From the NCBI RefSeq assembly GCF_030052815.1, contig NC_079501.1, forward strand, positions 85,197,849-85,261,848: a stretch of DNA of 64,000 nucleotides. The letters run 5' to 3'. The notes under the pieces are model-generated. The model saw nothing but the letters and a program-made list of their open reading frames with translations. It ran no database searches and was not told the origin of the DNA. This document shows positions 1-12,250 of the stretch, in pieces. This DNA is from Hevea brasiliensis. Lineage: Eukaryota; Streptophyta; Magnoliopsida; Malpighiales; Euphorbiaceae. The position numbers and the translations under genes were made by a program. Every line of letters begins with the position of its first letter. Within the stretch, counting starts at the first letter, position 1.

Positions 1-912
1 AAACTGGATGAAAGCAGAGGTGTGGAATGAGCTTGTTACTTATTGGAGTTCTGCAGAGTGGCGAAAGAAGTCACAATCTGCTAAGATTAATAGAATGACA
101 GTAAAAGATGGGTCAATTACAAAACATGCTGATGATTTAATCAAAATTGAGATTCATGAGGATCGATTAGTATAATTTTTTAATTTAAGTTATTTTTTAT
201 TTATAGTTATGTATTTTATTGGTTGTAAAATTATTTAATTTGTATTTTGTTGATTACACAATATGATAATTTTGATTTTGTAGACAAAGAAGTTAGGTAG
301 GCCACCAAATAAGATTGAAGTATTTCGAGCAACTCAAACCAAAAAGGGTACTGCTGGTGTATTCATTGATGACAAATCACGACGGGTCGATGTAAGTTTC
401 TTTGAAAATATTAATTTTACCACAATATTTTTCCAATTTAATTTCATTGTCATTGAGTTGAATTGGACTATAATGTAAGGTTATGTGTGTTGGCTATTCA
501 TTTAATAAGATATTACTGTATTTCATTTGTTTAGGAAGATTATGCAAGTGCAATTGTGGAGAAATATAATTCTAATTCTGAATCCCCGCAAATATTTGAT
601 ATGGATAAGTGGATAGAAGTATCTGGAGGCTTTAATAAAGAAAGGGTGTATGGTTTTGGGTCTTCTGCAAAATCTCAAACAAGTGGATCATCTACCTCCC
701 AAGCATGCACATCTACTTATCCTGGGTCATCTTCTCAGCCTGTGATGACACAAGAGGAAATTCAACAACTTATAGATGAAAAAGCATCACAAATGAGGGC
801 AGGGATAATACTTGATCAGGTGCGAAAGGAGTTAAAGACCACAGGTGGTACTCAGTTTGCAACATCTTCACATCCAACCACTCAGACTCCACAAATCCAT
901 AGGATAATCTAG
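1..912 (+). CDS. CACTA (En/Spm, Ptta type) transposase-associated protein, 3' exons, 5' partial
   Basis: Three exons can be joined in frame: <1-169, 284-391 and 535-912, with GT donors at 170 and 392 and AG acceptors ending at 283 and 534. The first gives a tail around WNELVTYW and KINRMTVKDGSI. The second starts TKKLGRPPNKIEVFRATQTK. The third contains DKWIEVSGGFNKERVYGFGS, then a Ser/Thr-rich stretch, a short coiled-coil-like segment (QEEIQQLIDEKASQM) and a stop at 910-912. The order W..L, F-x-x-T-H-like segment, then V-S-G-G-x-N-K-x-R-V-Y-G-x-G-S is what I know from plant Ptta/En/Spm (Transposase_24) proteins, which accompany the TNP2 transposase in CACTA elements. The His of the usual THxxK segment is Gln here. 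All three exons are open, so the copy may be recent. The 5' part and the main transposase lie outside the window. The function within transposition is inferred from the family. Confidence 0.75.
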
Positions 913-1189
913 ATAATTGACTATGCTATTTATGTTTATGTTTAAATACATTATTATGTGTGGAATATTAATAGTATTTTTTCTGAATATGATTGTATTT
1001 TAACTTACATTTTGTTAATATTAGCTACTTTGGATGGATTATTTTACAACTTTATTAATATATGCATTTTAATTATGCTGATTAAGAAAATCATAATTAA
1101 TATATTGTATTTATTTATAGATTTTTTTATTAATTTATTCTATAGGAATAATAGAATAATTAAAAAATAATAAATTTAATAATAAATAA

Positions 1190-1595
1190 TGTTACTTTTT
1201 TTGACATATTTGAGACGAATTAGCGACGAAATTTTAAAATTATTTAAAATTTTAAAAATTTTTTATGCAATATCGACGACCAAATAACTTTAGCGGCGGA
1301 TTTAGTGACAAAATTAGACACAGATTTGTGACGAATTAGCGACGGCATTTTTCTGACGACACTAGCAACTGAAAATTAATTCAGTTTTATTTATATTAGT
1401 GACGGCATATTACGTCGCTAAGTCCGTCGCTAAATATTAGCGAAGACTAAAAATTTTGGTTGCAAAATTTTCTGACGAGTGTTCTAGAGATGAAAACTTA
1501 TCCGTCATAAATCAGTCGTTAAAATCTTTTACGACGGAAACTAGCCCATCTACGACGGATTTTTTTTCCGTGGCAGATGGCCTGTTTTTTGTGGT
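1190..1595 (+). mobile_element. right terminal region of a CACTA element with subterminal repeats
   Basis: Downstream of the CACTA gene lies about 400 bp with many copies, in both orientations, of a short motif around AGCGACG / CGTCGCTA (for example near 1214, 1331, 1407 and 1424). Such arrays are the binding sites for the transposase in CACTA subterminal regions. The stretch ends with GGCAGATGGCC then TTTTTTGTGGT at about 1585-1595. This looks like a decayed version of the usual CACTA right end (complement of CACTACAAAAAA). The left end is outside the window, so the 3-bp target duplication cannot be tested. Confidence 0.7.
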
Positions 1596-1599
1596 ATAA

Positions 1600-2180
1600 A
1601 TTATTAAAAATTAAGAATATAATATTGATTAGAACCTTTATTCATATATTAATTAATTAAATTGTATGAAAAATATAATTTTTTTATTTTAACACCAACA
1701 AATATAATACAACAGAAGTGTGCATGTATATGTGTATTATATGTTTATTTTTTTTTTAAATTGCTTTCTTTATTTAACTCTTTATAATCTATACACGCTT
1801 AATTAACACTTTATACAATTTATTCATACATAGTTTAATTATTTATTAAAAATATTAGTTTAATTATTTATTAAAAATATTTTTTTGACATGAGAAAAAA
1901 AAATTTTAGTGACAAATTAAAAAGAAAATCCTTAAAACTTTTTAAGTGAATAAAATTAACCTTAAAAATTAAAAGAAAATAATATAATATTTAAAAACTA
2001 ATAAGTTTTTGTTTTGAAAAAGTTCATTATTAGAAGCAGATAATATAATATTTATAGAGACTAATAAGTCTTTACCTCTAAAACTTCATTATTAGAAACA
2101 AATAATATAACATTTAAATACTAATAAAATTTTGCTTTAAATAATAGTTATTAATAATTTGTCTTTAAAAGACAATACTG
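1600..2180. other. AT-rich intergenic DNA, no gene seen
   Basis: Low-complexity AT-rich sequence. A motif around ACTAATAAG(T)TTTT recurs near 2000, 2060 and 2120, each with a nearby TCATTATTAGAA-like segment, which suggests a short decayed tandem repeat of roughly 60 bp. No open frame or splice pattern of note. Confidence 0.5.
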
Positions 2181-2184
2181 TTGC

Positions 2185-2450
2185 AGTGCATACAAGATGA
2201 GTGTGGGAAAAATATGGATGTTAAGATATATATTTGGTAATATGATAATAGATAAGATTAGAAAACCACATTCACTATAGAGTGCATGTAACATATGCGG
2301 ATAAAGAAACGATGGCCGATTAAGATGGTTTGATTATGTTCAATATAGAGTATCTAATATCTCAGTGTAAAAATATGATAAGTTAGTGGTGGAAATAGTA
2401 AAAAGGGAAAAAGGGAGACTTAAAATGGAGCGGAGAGAATAAACTCATAT
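2185..2450 (+). pseudogene. highly decayed 3' end of an RTE-type LINE reverse transcriptase
   Basis: Translating from the ATG at 2197 gives a broken series of peptides (GKIWMLRYIFGN, DKIRKPHS, RLRWFDYVQYRV). It lines up with the C-terminal segment of the RTE copies elsewhere in the window ([27 protein letters not shown]). Stops and frameshifts are frequent. This is an old relic. It is assigned by pattern match to the copies at 25909-29193 and 35948-38041. Confidence 0.5.
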
Positions 2451-4338
2451 ATGTTTTTCCAATAACAAATTTGCTTTTGTTCTTTTACTTCTCCAATTCT
2501 ATGGACGTTTTTGTTTTCTTTTCTCTATTCATGTAAAGTTGATTTCTTTATGTGGTTTTCTTTTTCTCCTTTGTGGATATTGTTTCCATATTTTCTATAA
2601 AAATGTATCTATTGGTTTAAGATTATTGTCGATGATCAGTTTTTCCAAATAAATGTGACCTCTCAAAAGAGTATAACAATTGTGATAGAGAGCTCTACTC
2701 AAAAAGATGTTGAGACACCAAAATAATTCTCAGAAGTCATTAGCTTTTAAAAAAATATTGGATAAAAACATTTTCTGTTATATATGCATAAAAAAATAGC
2801 TTTTAAAAAATTATTAAAAAATAAAAATAAAAATAAAATCATACAGCAAAATCCTACAGATAGAAGACTTGTGATGCTACATTAAAGACCCTTGGATAAA
2901 TGGCCTAATTTCTACAGTACACTATGTATTTGACTAACAACATAAAAAAGATTATCTTTGGGAAAGAAAATTATAGTGAGAGAATTGGGTATATTGGCAT
3001 ACTAAAATCAAAATTACTGTTAAAATTAGAATTAAGCGAAATTAGAAACAGAACGATAAATTTTTATTTATATTTAGTTTATTATGAAGTCGGAGTCAGA
3101 TTTTTTTTTTTAAGTGTTTGATTTACATATATAAACTATAGAATTAGAATAAACTTATTTTATACTTAATGAAAATCAACTTAAAATTACTTTTTTATAT
3201 TTTTATTTTTGAATTATAATTTTTATATGAGAATATAAAAATAATGTATTTTTATATTTTTTAATTTAAATTAACTATAATTATAGTTATAATTATAAGT
3301 TTTCAATTTTATTTAATTATAAGTAAAAATAAAAATAAAATATTTTATCTTTTTACTTTAAATAATTAAAGTAAATTACATTCAATTTATTTAGTTAATT
3401 AATTATATGAAAATATAAAAATTATATTACTATGTTTCATTCTAATTAGCTATAGTTAATTATAATTATAATTTTAGTTTTAATTATTTATACGAAAATG
3501 TAAAAATAATAGTTTTATATTTTAATTATTATTATGATTATTTTAATTATTATAATTACTTTAATTATTATAATTTTTATAATTATAATCATAATTTTTA
3601 AATAAGTATTTTAAATATAAAAATATTATTATTATAATTACAATTATATTCATTATTATAATTATTATAGTTTTATTTTAATTAATTATTTAAAATATAA
3701 AATGTTTAATTACTATAATTATTTTGATTATTATAATTGTAATTTTTATTTTTTTAATTAATTATTTGAAATATAAAAATATTATTTTCTTTATATTTTT
3801 ATTTTAGTTAATAATACAAAATATAAAAATTGAAGCATCCCAATAAATGTATGGGTTACATTGAGCTTGTAGAAAAGATAACATTCACATTTTTGTGTTT
3901 TGATTTCCATGTTGAAAAGGAGAATGAGAATAGTGATTCCCTTAATTGTATGAATCAGATTCTCTAGTTTGTATGAATGGTAATGAAAAAAATAAATTTT
4001 CAAAAACTTATAAAGATAATCATTTCCATTCATTCTCATTCTTGGATCAGTTTTTGATAAATCAAATGGACCTAAGACTTTGCTTTATATAAATAAATAC
4101 TATGAGTTTTTAATTATTTAAAATTATTTATCCTTTTGGATTAAATAAAGAGATAATGGATTAAATACTAACCGATGAATTATATAATTACAGTTTGTTA
4201 TCTCTGTGTGAATAATTTTAAAAAGATAAATAGAGAAACTCGCATTCGAAAGTTTCATTTCCCACACCTCAACTAATTTTGATTGGCATTTGAAATTGTA
4301 CTTATTATCTTTTGCTATGATTTGATTCACCATGTATA
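2451..4338. other. AT-rich intergenic DNA with a simple (A/T)-only tract
   Basis: No gene recognised. The part from about 3160 to 3830 is nearly pure A/T. It contains repeated ATTATTATAATTA-like units and recurrent AAATATAAAAAT segments, consistent with degenerate low-complexity expansion. The short open frames in it carry no recognisable domain. Confidence 0.5.
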
Positions 4339-4466
4339 TATCTTGTGACGCCCCTTACCCGTCTACTGTATACCAGAGCAAGAAATGACACATTCGGTGC
4401 TGAAGCACCCTATCTTGTTTTATCATATCTATTGCAAACTTTTGATATCATTTAAAAGTAGTAATC

Positions 4467-5007
4467 TGTCACGACCCAGGGATGGGGTTGGGACGTGCTT
4501 GTTCAACCAGCTACGCACTGGGTTGGAAACTTCGTGTCCCACATCGGAAATGGGAAGAAAAGATTTGGGCCATATATGTGGGAGTCTTCTTCACCTGGTC
4601 AGCGCGCTTTTGGGAATGAAACCTCCCAAGGGACAAATCCGTGAGGCCCATGGGCCAAAGCGGACAATACTAACTGGAGAAGGATCGGGCTGTTACAATT
4701 TGGTTTGGTATCAGAGCTGGACTCCCTCTAGTACGATGTGTGGTGCGAGGACGCACCAAGCGGAAGCTGGTGGGCTTATCACGACCCAGGGATGGGGTTG
4801 GGACGTGCTTGTTCAACCAGCTACGCACTGGGGTGGAAACTTCGTGTCCCACATCGGAAATCGGAAGAAAAGATTTGGGCCATATATGTGGGAGTCTTCC
4901 TCACCTGGTCAGCGCGCTTTTGGGAATGAAACCTCCCAAGGGACAAATCCGTGAGGCCCATGGGTCAAAGCGGACAATACTAACTGGAGAAGGATCGGGC
5001 TGTTACA
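4467..5007 (+). mobile_element. complete TRIM retrotransposon (miniature LTR element, 541 bp)
   Basis: Two 231-bp direct repeats, 4467-4697 and 4777-5007, nearly identical, flank a 79-bp interior. The repeats run from TGTCACGACCC to GGGCTGTTACA; the second begins TA instead of TG. Immediately inside the left repeat is TGGTATCAGAGC (4706-4717), a primer site complementary to initiator tRNA-Met. A 5-bp duplication TAATC flanks the element (4462-4466 and 5008-5012). The paralogous LTR at 55042-55065 has the uninterrupted site. The interior has no coding capacity, so the element depends on other elements for mobility. I could not confirm the 5S-rRNA-like promoter that would define it as Cassandra. 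Confidence 0.93.
4706..4720 (+). other. primer binding site of the TRIM (initiator tRNA-Met type)
   Basis: TGGTATCAGAGC begins 9 bp after the 5' repeat and is the standard plant tRNA-iMet primer site. The same 12 bases occur at 19279-19290 in the gypsy element. Confidence 0.85.
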
Positions 5008-8000
5008 TAATCCATGTGTAGAATTTTTTTTTATAACTTATTTTTGTGGAGACCCCGACAGAGTCTCCTCTGTTTTATTAGCATCTGGTGGGTTCCATGA
5101 ATCACCTGTTAACATATTCATAGTCATCTCACACATTTCTATATCATATTCTCTTTTATCATATCATTCACAACTATTTATGAGATCTCAAAATGAAATA
5201 TCATCTATTGCATTCATATGGAAATTCATAAATAATAAATTACAAGTTTTTATTTCAATCTCAAGTTTAATTTCAAGTCCAAAATGAAATACATCATAAA
5301 CTAGTAATTAAATCATGACTAAACATAATGAACCAAAATACTAGTCTAAACATGGGCTCTACCAAAATACAACTGTAGAGGTGACTAGTAAACACTGACA
5401 CATCTGATCGGTCTCTGTGTGAGCACTACTGCTATGGCTACTAGGACTGATCTCCAGTACCTACGAGATGGAAAACCAATGTACTAAGCATAATGCTTAG
5501 TGGTGCATATTTTATAATAATAATAATTTAACAATTGAAATAATAACTGAAATTCATTATTTCTGCGTCTTTTACATTTTTAGTGCACTTTGGAAACAAT
5601 AAAAATTATTGGGATCTTTTCTATTTACTTATTGTGTATTCAGTATTAATTAATCATTATCAATACCCAAGAAACCTATAACAATTTATAAAAGCTGGAT
5701 GCACGGGAGTATATGGGTTAGAGAGCCATATCTCTACCCTGTATACATCTGTCAGGCACGAGGCCACCTGTCGGGCACAAGACCCACTGTCAGGCTTGTA
5801 AAGTCAGAAATAAAGTAGGCACAAAGGCTAGTAAATAGGCATATAGCCTGTAGAACAATCATACTAGACATATATTGTCAGTTTATGATTTTCTCGATAG
5901 GCAGTACTATTATCTATAGCCCCTAATTGGTATATAATTTATCCAAACTAAATAAATAAGTCTAGATATACTATGGGCAATTAAATATTTTTTATTATTT
6001 TAGTACTATTCACTGTCACTATTTTCTAGTACTGTTCAGTGGTACCATTAATTTTATATTAATAGGTCATTAGTGCCAATTTACATATTCATAGCATTTT
6101 TAATATTTAATTAGCCGTATGAGTATTTTAATTACCATGTATAGCATTTTTCCCATAAACCTTTCTTTAGGTTCATTTTGATGTATTATCTTTATATAGG
6201 AATTTGGCTAGGTTAGAATGTCTATTTGGTCACACTTCTTTCATAACAATTGCTCCTCTATGTTTAAACTTAAATTTCAGTTTTTGAATCACTCAATTTG
6301 GGGTTATAGAACTCAAGTTGTGGTCAAAATACCATAACTGGTCTCTTTGCCTCTAAGTTGTCCAGAATTGACAATTCCTAGTCAATAAATTTTGACCAGT
6401 CATTTGATCATTTTATGGTCATTTTTAGACTTAGGTTCCTCCACAAGATATGTTTCTCTATGTCTTAGGGACTCCCAGGTATAATTTCATAATTTTTCAA
6501 GCTTGGTATAGTGAGTTATGGTCAATGTATTGACCTGGACTCTTAATCCTATAAAGGTAATAGTCAAACTTCAGGACAGTATATTTGACCCTCTTTTTAG
6601 GTTCTTTACACTTAGAATTTGACAAAGGTGTCTAAATCAATATTGTAGCCCTAAGTATCATGTTTCCAGATCATATTGGCACATCTCAAATGGAATTTCC
6701 TAGTAGGAGTTTATGACCAAATGAACACATGGGTATCAAATGGCATTTTGGGTTCAACTTAACATTTTTCAGATTTCAATTCCTAACTTTGGCTAATATT
6801 TTAATGCAATGGGTTTAGGAGCTTGGTCAAAACATAAAAATTGTTGAGCTATGTCTTATAAAACTTTTGGCACTAGTTTCACTCAATTTGCAACTTTGGA
6901 GACCAAGTTATGGCATTTTTGCCAAAGCTGGTCAAGCATACCAAAGGAACAGTGTTTTTGTAATTTTCTGGGTTGGCAGTTTTAGTGACCCAACTTGTGC
7001 TAATAATTTGACTTGGTTAAAGGCAAAACCGGGTCAAGTGGTCTTCATGCAAAGTGTAGCCCTATGTCTAAGCTTTCTATTGATATAAATTTTAGGTCAT
7101 TTGAACCAGTATAGAGAGAGTTGTGACTAAATGAACACGTACTGTTTATTTGGTCATTTTCTGGGTTTCAGTGTTTGGTCATCCGGGTTTGGGCAGAGAA
7201 TTGGTCATGATTTTGACAAAATTTGGCATGGTGTCTACATGCAAAATAGGCTATTTTGAGTCTAATTTCACCTCCAATTGGCCTCATACTAATTGGAGTC
7301 ACACATTTTCAGTTATGGGTCAATAAACCCACTGGACTCATTAAATCCAAACCTGCAGAAAATTGAACACTCCCAACATCTCAATTCCTCCAACTTCTTT
7401 ACTTCAATTTGCATGCAATACACTTCTATAAGCAACAATCTCAACTTAATAGGTTAATTTTAATATTTTACACAAAGTCCTCAATATTTACATAAACCCT
7501 AGTTTTCAAAGTTTTAAATTTATACAAACATTACACAATCAATCTCCCAATATTTCAACTCATCATACATTCTCATGGAACCATTTTTCATCACTTAAAA
7601 GTAACAAACTTCAAGTTCTATGGCTGCCAAAAATCAAGAGTTCTTTCCTTCAAATTTTTCTTTCCAATTTCATGCAAATTTTCACTTGATTTAGCATGAT
7701 ATTCATGCTTAAAGGAGAGATTAAAAGTTTAAAGCACTAACCTTTGTGGTGACCCAACTTCAAGCTTCCTAAACTTCAACTTTTCTCCTCTTTATGGGTA
7801 TCTATAGCTTCCTTAGGGTGTGGGGAGTATTTTTTATGAAGTGGGCTATGGGTTTTGGGTGGATTAAGCTTGAGAAATCAAGCTTGGAAGCTTGACATCA
7901 ATGGAGGAAAGAAGGAGCAAAGGTGCATACTCCAAGGGGGAAGGAGAGAGAGAAGAAATGGAGGAAGAAGATGGAAGTGGGTGAGAGTTTGTCCTCTAGT

Positions 8001-8429
8001 GCCTATTTATAATTTTTGTACTTTAAATTTTTTAATTTTCCTAAACTTTTTCTTTTCTTTTCTTTTCTCTTCTCTTCTCATTTTCCTAATCTATTTCATA
8101 AATTTTAATTAATGTTAATTATTTTATTCTCTAATTTTTTATTTTAACATTTAGATCAAAATTCACCTCTGGAAGTGAAATGACTGAAATGCCCTTCATA
8201 ATGCATATCGGGTCATTTTTATTATTTTTGTACCAATTTATAAATCCTCTAAATTTTAATTTATTTTTCTCTAAATTTTTCCTATATTTTCTTAACATTT
8301 ATTTTTTCAATTTATGCCTCCTCACTATAGTTTAGGTGTAGTTCTAGACATTTTCACTATCCGAATAGATATTAGTAATCGGAACAGTAAAATGTACAGA
8401 CTACCTATATTGAGGGCATTACATATCTT

Positions 8430-9860
8430 GTCATGCTTGGATTATGATAAATTTAAATTTCAAAACTTTGTGAAATTGTCATTATCTTTTTTCTTTAATT
8501 TTATAAATAATTAAATAATAAATTAAAAAAATATAAGTGTCATTTGTTGGACATAGAAAATGTTAAATATAGAAATGTCTCTCAACTTCAACATTATTAT
8601 AGTACTAGTCGTTTTTCCTGTTATTAATATAATTTAACAATTATTTTTTAAATTTTATTAAAAAATTATATTAATGATAAAGTTTTTAATTAATTATAAT
8701 TTTATTTTAAGTGAATAAATGCAGTTTTTTAATAATAATTAATTAATATAATTTTATATTTAATAAAAGATAAAAAAATATATATATTATTTACCTTTAA
8801 AATTTTAAAATAAATTTATTTGTTGATTATTTTTTATTATTTTTAAATTATTTGATATATATTAATAAAAGATAAGCAAAGCATAAAAAAAACATATATA
8901 TCACGTGATAATTTTTAAAGTATCATTATTAAACTTCTTAAATTTTAAATATAAGAAATGTTTTTATAAATATTTAAATTTTATAAATAATTTTCTATTA
9001 AATAAGTATTTAAATATATATATATATTAAAAATAATTTATTTAAAAACAAAATATATTTGAATTTATTATGAATAATGGTAAAACCTGGGAATTTTAGA
9101 GTAATTTTTTATTTTTCTAATTTAATAAAAAAAATTAATTAAAAAATGATATATATATATATATATATAATTTTTAATAGATGCGGTAAAAAGAATTTTT
9201 GATAATTATTAATTTTTTTATATGAGATAAAATTTTAATCACTGAAATTTAAAAACACTTAGATTAAAAAAGAGTGTATTTTGTTAAGAAAATATATTAA
9301 AATTTTCATATTTAATATCATAAACTAATTTTTAAATGAAAAAATAAAATTAAAAAAAATTATGCTACACGGTGAATTTTTAATCATTATTATTAAAAAA
9401 AATGATTTACTCTAGTAAAGTTGAAATTTAATATATATATATACATAAACAAAAATCATATATACTAAGTATAAATTTAATAATGAAAATAAAAAGAAAT
9501 GTACTAATTAAGATTGAATTAATTAATAAGGCACCAAAAATTACAGGTGAAATCACCTATGTTGCAGAAAAATGATAATAAAATCAGATAAAATAAATTG
9601 TAAAAAGTCACATATCATCTATTTATTGAGTCATTCCAACTAAATAATTTATTTATTTATAGTTAAAATTAAATTAATTAAAAATTATATAATTAAAATA
9701 AAATAATAAATAATTCAGCTAAAAGATTCACCTTGTGCTGCGGGACTCCTAATGGTCTCCCATTGGTTTTCTAATTTTCTTTGCATGCTCTGCCTTCAGT
9801 TCTTCTCACTCTCACTTAAACAGAGAAATGGCTAATAGGTGGGTGTCTCGTTGCTTCAGC
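8430..9860. other. AT-rich intergenic DNA, no gene seen
   Basis: Very AT-rich sequence with short (TA)n runs (about 9016-9027, 9150-9168 and 9431-9442). No coding or transposon signature was recognised. Confidence 0.45.
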
Positions 9861-9873
9861 TTTAAGAACTGTG

Positions 9874-10325
9874 CAGTGGTGATTAGAATCCAATTTAAAA
9901 TCAAATTGATTGAATTTAATTCAGAAAATTTAGTTATTTTTTATAATTTAATTTGATTTAATTTTTTATTTTCAAAAATTTTGATAAATTTAATTTGATT
10001 TAATTTTTTAAAAAGAATTTATAAAATCCAATTCAATCAAATAATTTAATTTTTAATTAATTATTATTATATTTAAAAATTTAGAAAATAATTTTTTAAA
10101 AAGATAAAGTTATTTTAAAAAAATAATTAATTTTTAAAAAATATTTTCTTTTAATTATTTTTGAGTGATATAAACATTAAAATTATAAAAAAATATTATT
10201 TATGAAAATATTTGACACAAAATAAACAGAGCATTTGGTTCGATTTTCTTTTTAATTTGAATCGGCTCGATTTGATTTACTAAAGATTTTGATATATTCA
10301 ATTTTTTAAATCAAACTGAGCAATG
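9874..10325. mobile_element. possible decayed hAT-type MITE upstream of the TyrRS gene
   Basis: An AT-rich block whose two halves are loosely inverted: AATTTAATTTGATTTAATT-like units on the left, TTCGATT / TCGGCTCGATTTG on the right. It has the look of the GGTTCGGTT-rich hAT elements at 29434, 30735 and 50330. The ends GTGGTGATTAG and GCAATGCCTA are only weakly inverted, and I see no convincing 8-bp duplication. It ends about 130 bp before the TyrRS start codon. Confidence 0.35.
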
Positions 10326-10457
10326 CCTATAAATTGCACAGTGGATTTGGGCCGACTCAACAGCCTCAAAGAAACTATCTTCCAAAACCTAGTTCAAATC
10401 CCATATATCTTTCTCCCCTTCATTTCTTTTCTGCCTCCATTTCATCTCTGTTGAACC

Positions 10458-11683
10458 ATGTCAATGGAAGAGGAACAAATTCCACCATGCCAAGACATGC
10501 AGTCTCTCTCGGTCAATGCCTCCGATTCAAATTCTACACCTGCGTCCTCCTCCTCTTCTTCCCAGTAAGCTCACTCGCTCTAATCTAATTATGATTCACT
10601 CTAATGGGTAGTTTTGCATTAGGGATAATGGTTTGTTGGTTATTGAAAGTCAGGTTGAGTGCAGAGGAGAGATTTCGGATCGTAAGGAGCGTTGGAGAAG
10701 AGTGTATACAAGAGGATGAACTCTTCAATCTTCTTTCCAAAAAGCCTCAACCCATTTGCTATGATGGGTTCGAGCCTTCTGGGAGAATGCACATTGCCCA
10801 GGTACTCACTTCTTTCCTCCACTCTTCTTTATGGGTCTGAATTGTGTGCTACTTGAGTTAATCATATTCAAGCTGTTCTGATAGAACTGGCCTTGTAGAT
10901 GCTCACCAGTTTGCTATTGAACACTGTTTAAATACATTACAATTGTGATTTTCATTTCACAATCTTCCCATAGTTATATCTAGTATTTAACACACAAGAT
11001 TGGGAATTTGGAGATTACTGATCAGCTACATATGCTTAATTTTGTTTTTTTTTTTTTTTTTTCATACCCAGTACTGATTTTGTTTTCTTTTTTGGGACTT
11101 GAATGTCAAACAGGGAGTTATGAAGACGATAAATGTGAATAAACTGACTTCTGCTGGTTGCAAAGTGAAAATTTGGATTGCTGATTGGTTTGCCCAGCTA
11201 AACAACAAAATGGGAGGAGACTTGAAGAAAATTCAAACGGTAGGACGTTATTTGATTGAGATATGGAAGGCAGTTGGGATGGATCTTGAAGGAGATAAAG
11301 TTGAATTTCTATGGTCTTCAGAGGAAATTAACTCTCGGGCATCTGAGTACTGGCCTCTTGTAATGGATATAGCTCGCAGGAACAAGCTTCCCAGGATAAT
11401 GAGGTACCAGAGTAGAGATTGAAATTTTCCTCCCTTTTTTTTTTCCTCTCTGAAATCACCATGATCATTAGTGAACTAATTTTTTTTTTTTTTCTCTTTA
11501 TTAGGTGTGTTCAAATAATGGGTCGTAGTGAGCAAGACGAGCTGACAGCAGCCCAGATTCTTTATCCATGCATGCAGTGTGCTGACATATTTTTTCTCAA
11601 GGTACTTGCATCATTGCGAACTACTTGTTCAAAATAAAGCAGGAACTAATTTCTTACATGGGCCATAATAAATAAATAAATAA

Positions 11684-11753
<70 letters not shown>

Positions 11754-12187
11754 TTTTTTTTGAAAGTAGGAACTACATTGAATTTATAAAAGGTTTTAGC
11801 GTTCTCTAACTTTTTCATGAGTCATACGATTTTGGATTAAATCAAATAGGTGCCCAATTTCATCTGCCTCAATTGTAAGCTTAAACATTTTGAGTGGATA
11901 GCATTCTGCATCTGTGTTATTGATCACTCACTTTGGCTTGTCCCCAACAAACTTCTTTAATTATTTCCTTAAAAGAGGATATCAGTTTAGCTCAAGTTGA
12001 AGTTGAATACAAATCAGACCAAAATTTTGTTTAAGTTGACTTCAACTTCTGAACTGCCTACACTCTGACCATGAAATTAGCTTATTATGTAATATAATTT
12101 TGAAAGACGTTAACACACCTTTTATCTCAATAATGTATGTTAATGACAACTAACTCTGGTCCATCTCTCTCTCTCTCTCTCGCTCTC

Positions 12188-12250
<63 letters not shown>

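Larger units (their letters stand above)
4344..8423 (-). mobile_element. solo LTR of a Ty3/gypsy element (Tekay/Del-like), interrupted by a TRIM
   Basis: The segment starts TGTGACGCCCC and ends GGGCATTACA, a TG...CA pair with imperfect inverted ends. It is flanked on both sides by the 5-bp duplication TATCT (4339-4343 and 8424-8428). No internal coding region, primer site or second LTR is present, so it is a solo LTR left by recombination. It is about 3.5 kb once the inserted TRIM is subtracted. The same family recurs at 54927-56542, and a related LTR is at 56543-60306. In the related element the coding region lies on the minus strand, so the likely transcription direction of this LTR is also minus. 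The 85-aa frame at 7855-8112 is inside this LTR and is not taken as a gene. Confidence 0.85.

Noticed and set aside
4467..4697. Assignment of the TRIM to Cassandra
   Set aside because: I could not find a clear 5S rRNA-like A/C box in the repeat; only general similarity in the GGACAATAC...TGTTACA end.
4385..4954. 189-aa open frame
   Set aside because: It reads across the LTR and both TRIM repeats and contains the same peptide twice because of the direct repeats; no coding signature.
4467..5007. Direct repeats as a CRISPR or satellite
   Set aside because: TG...CA type repeats with primer site and 5-bp duplication show a TRIM.
7855..8112. 85-aa open frame
   Set aside because: Inside the solo LTR at 4344-8423; purine-rich tract gives an artificial basic peptide.
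10334..10588. 84-aa frame overlapping TyrRS exon 1
   Set aside because: Different frame from the spliced TyrRS product; the frame joined by the splice site is the conserved one.
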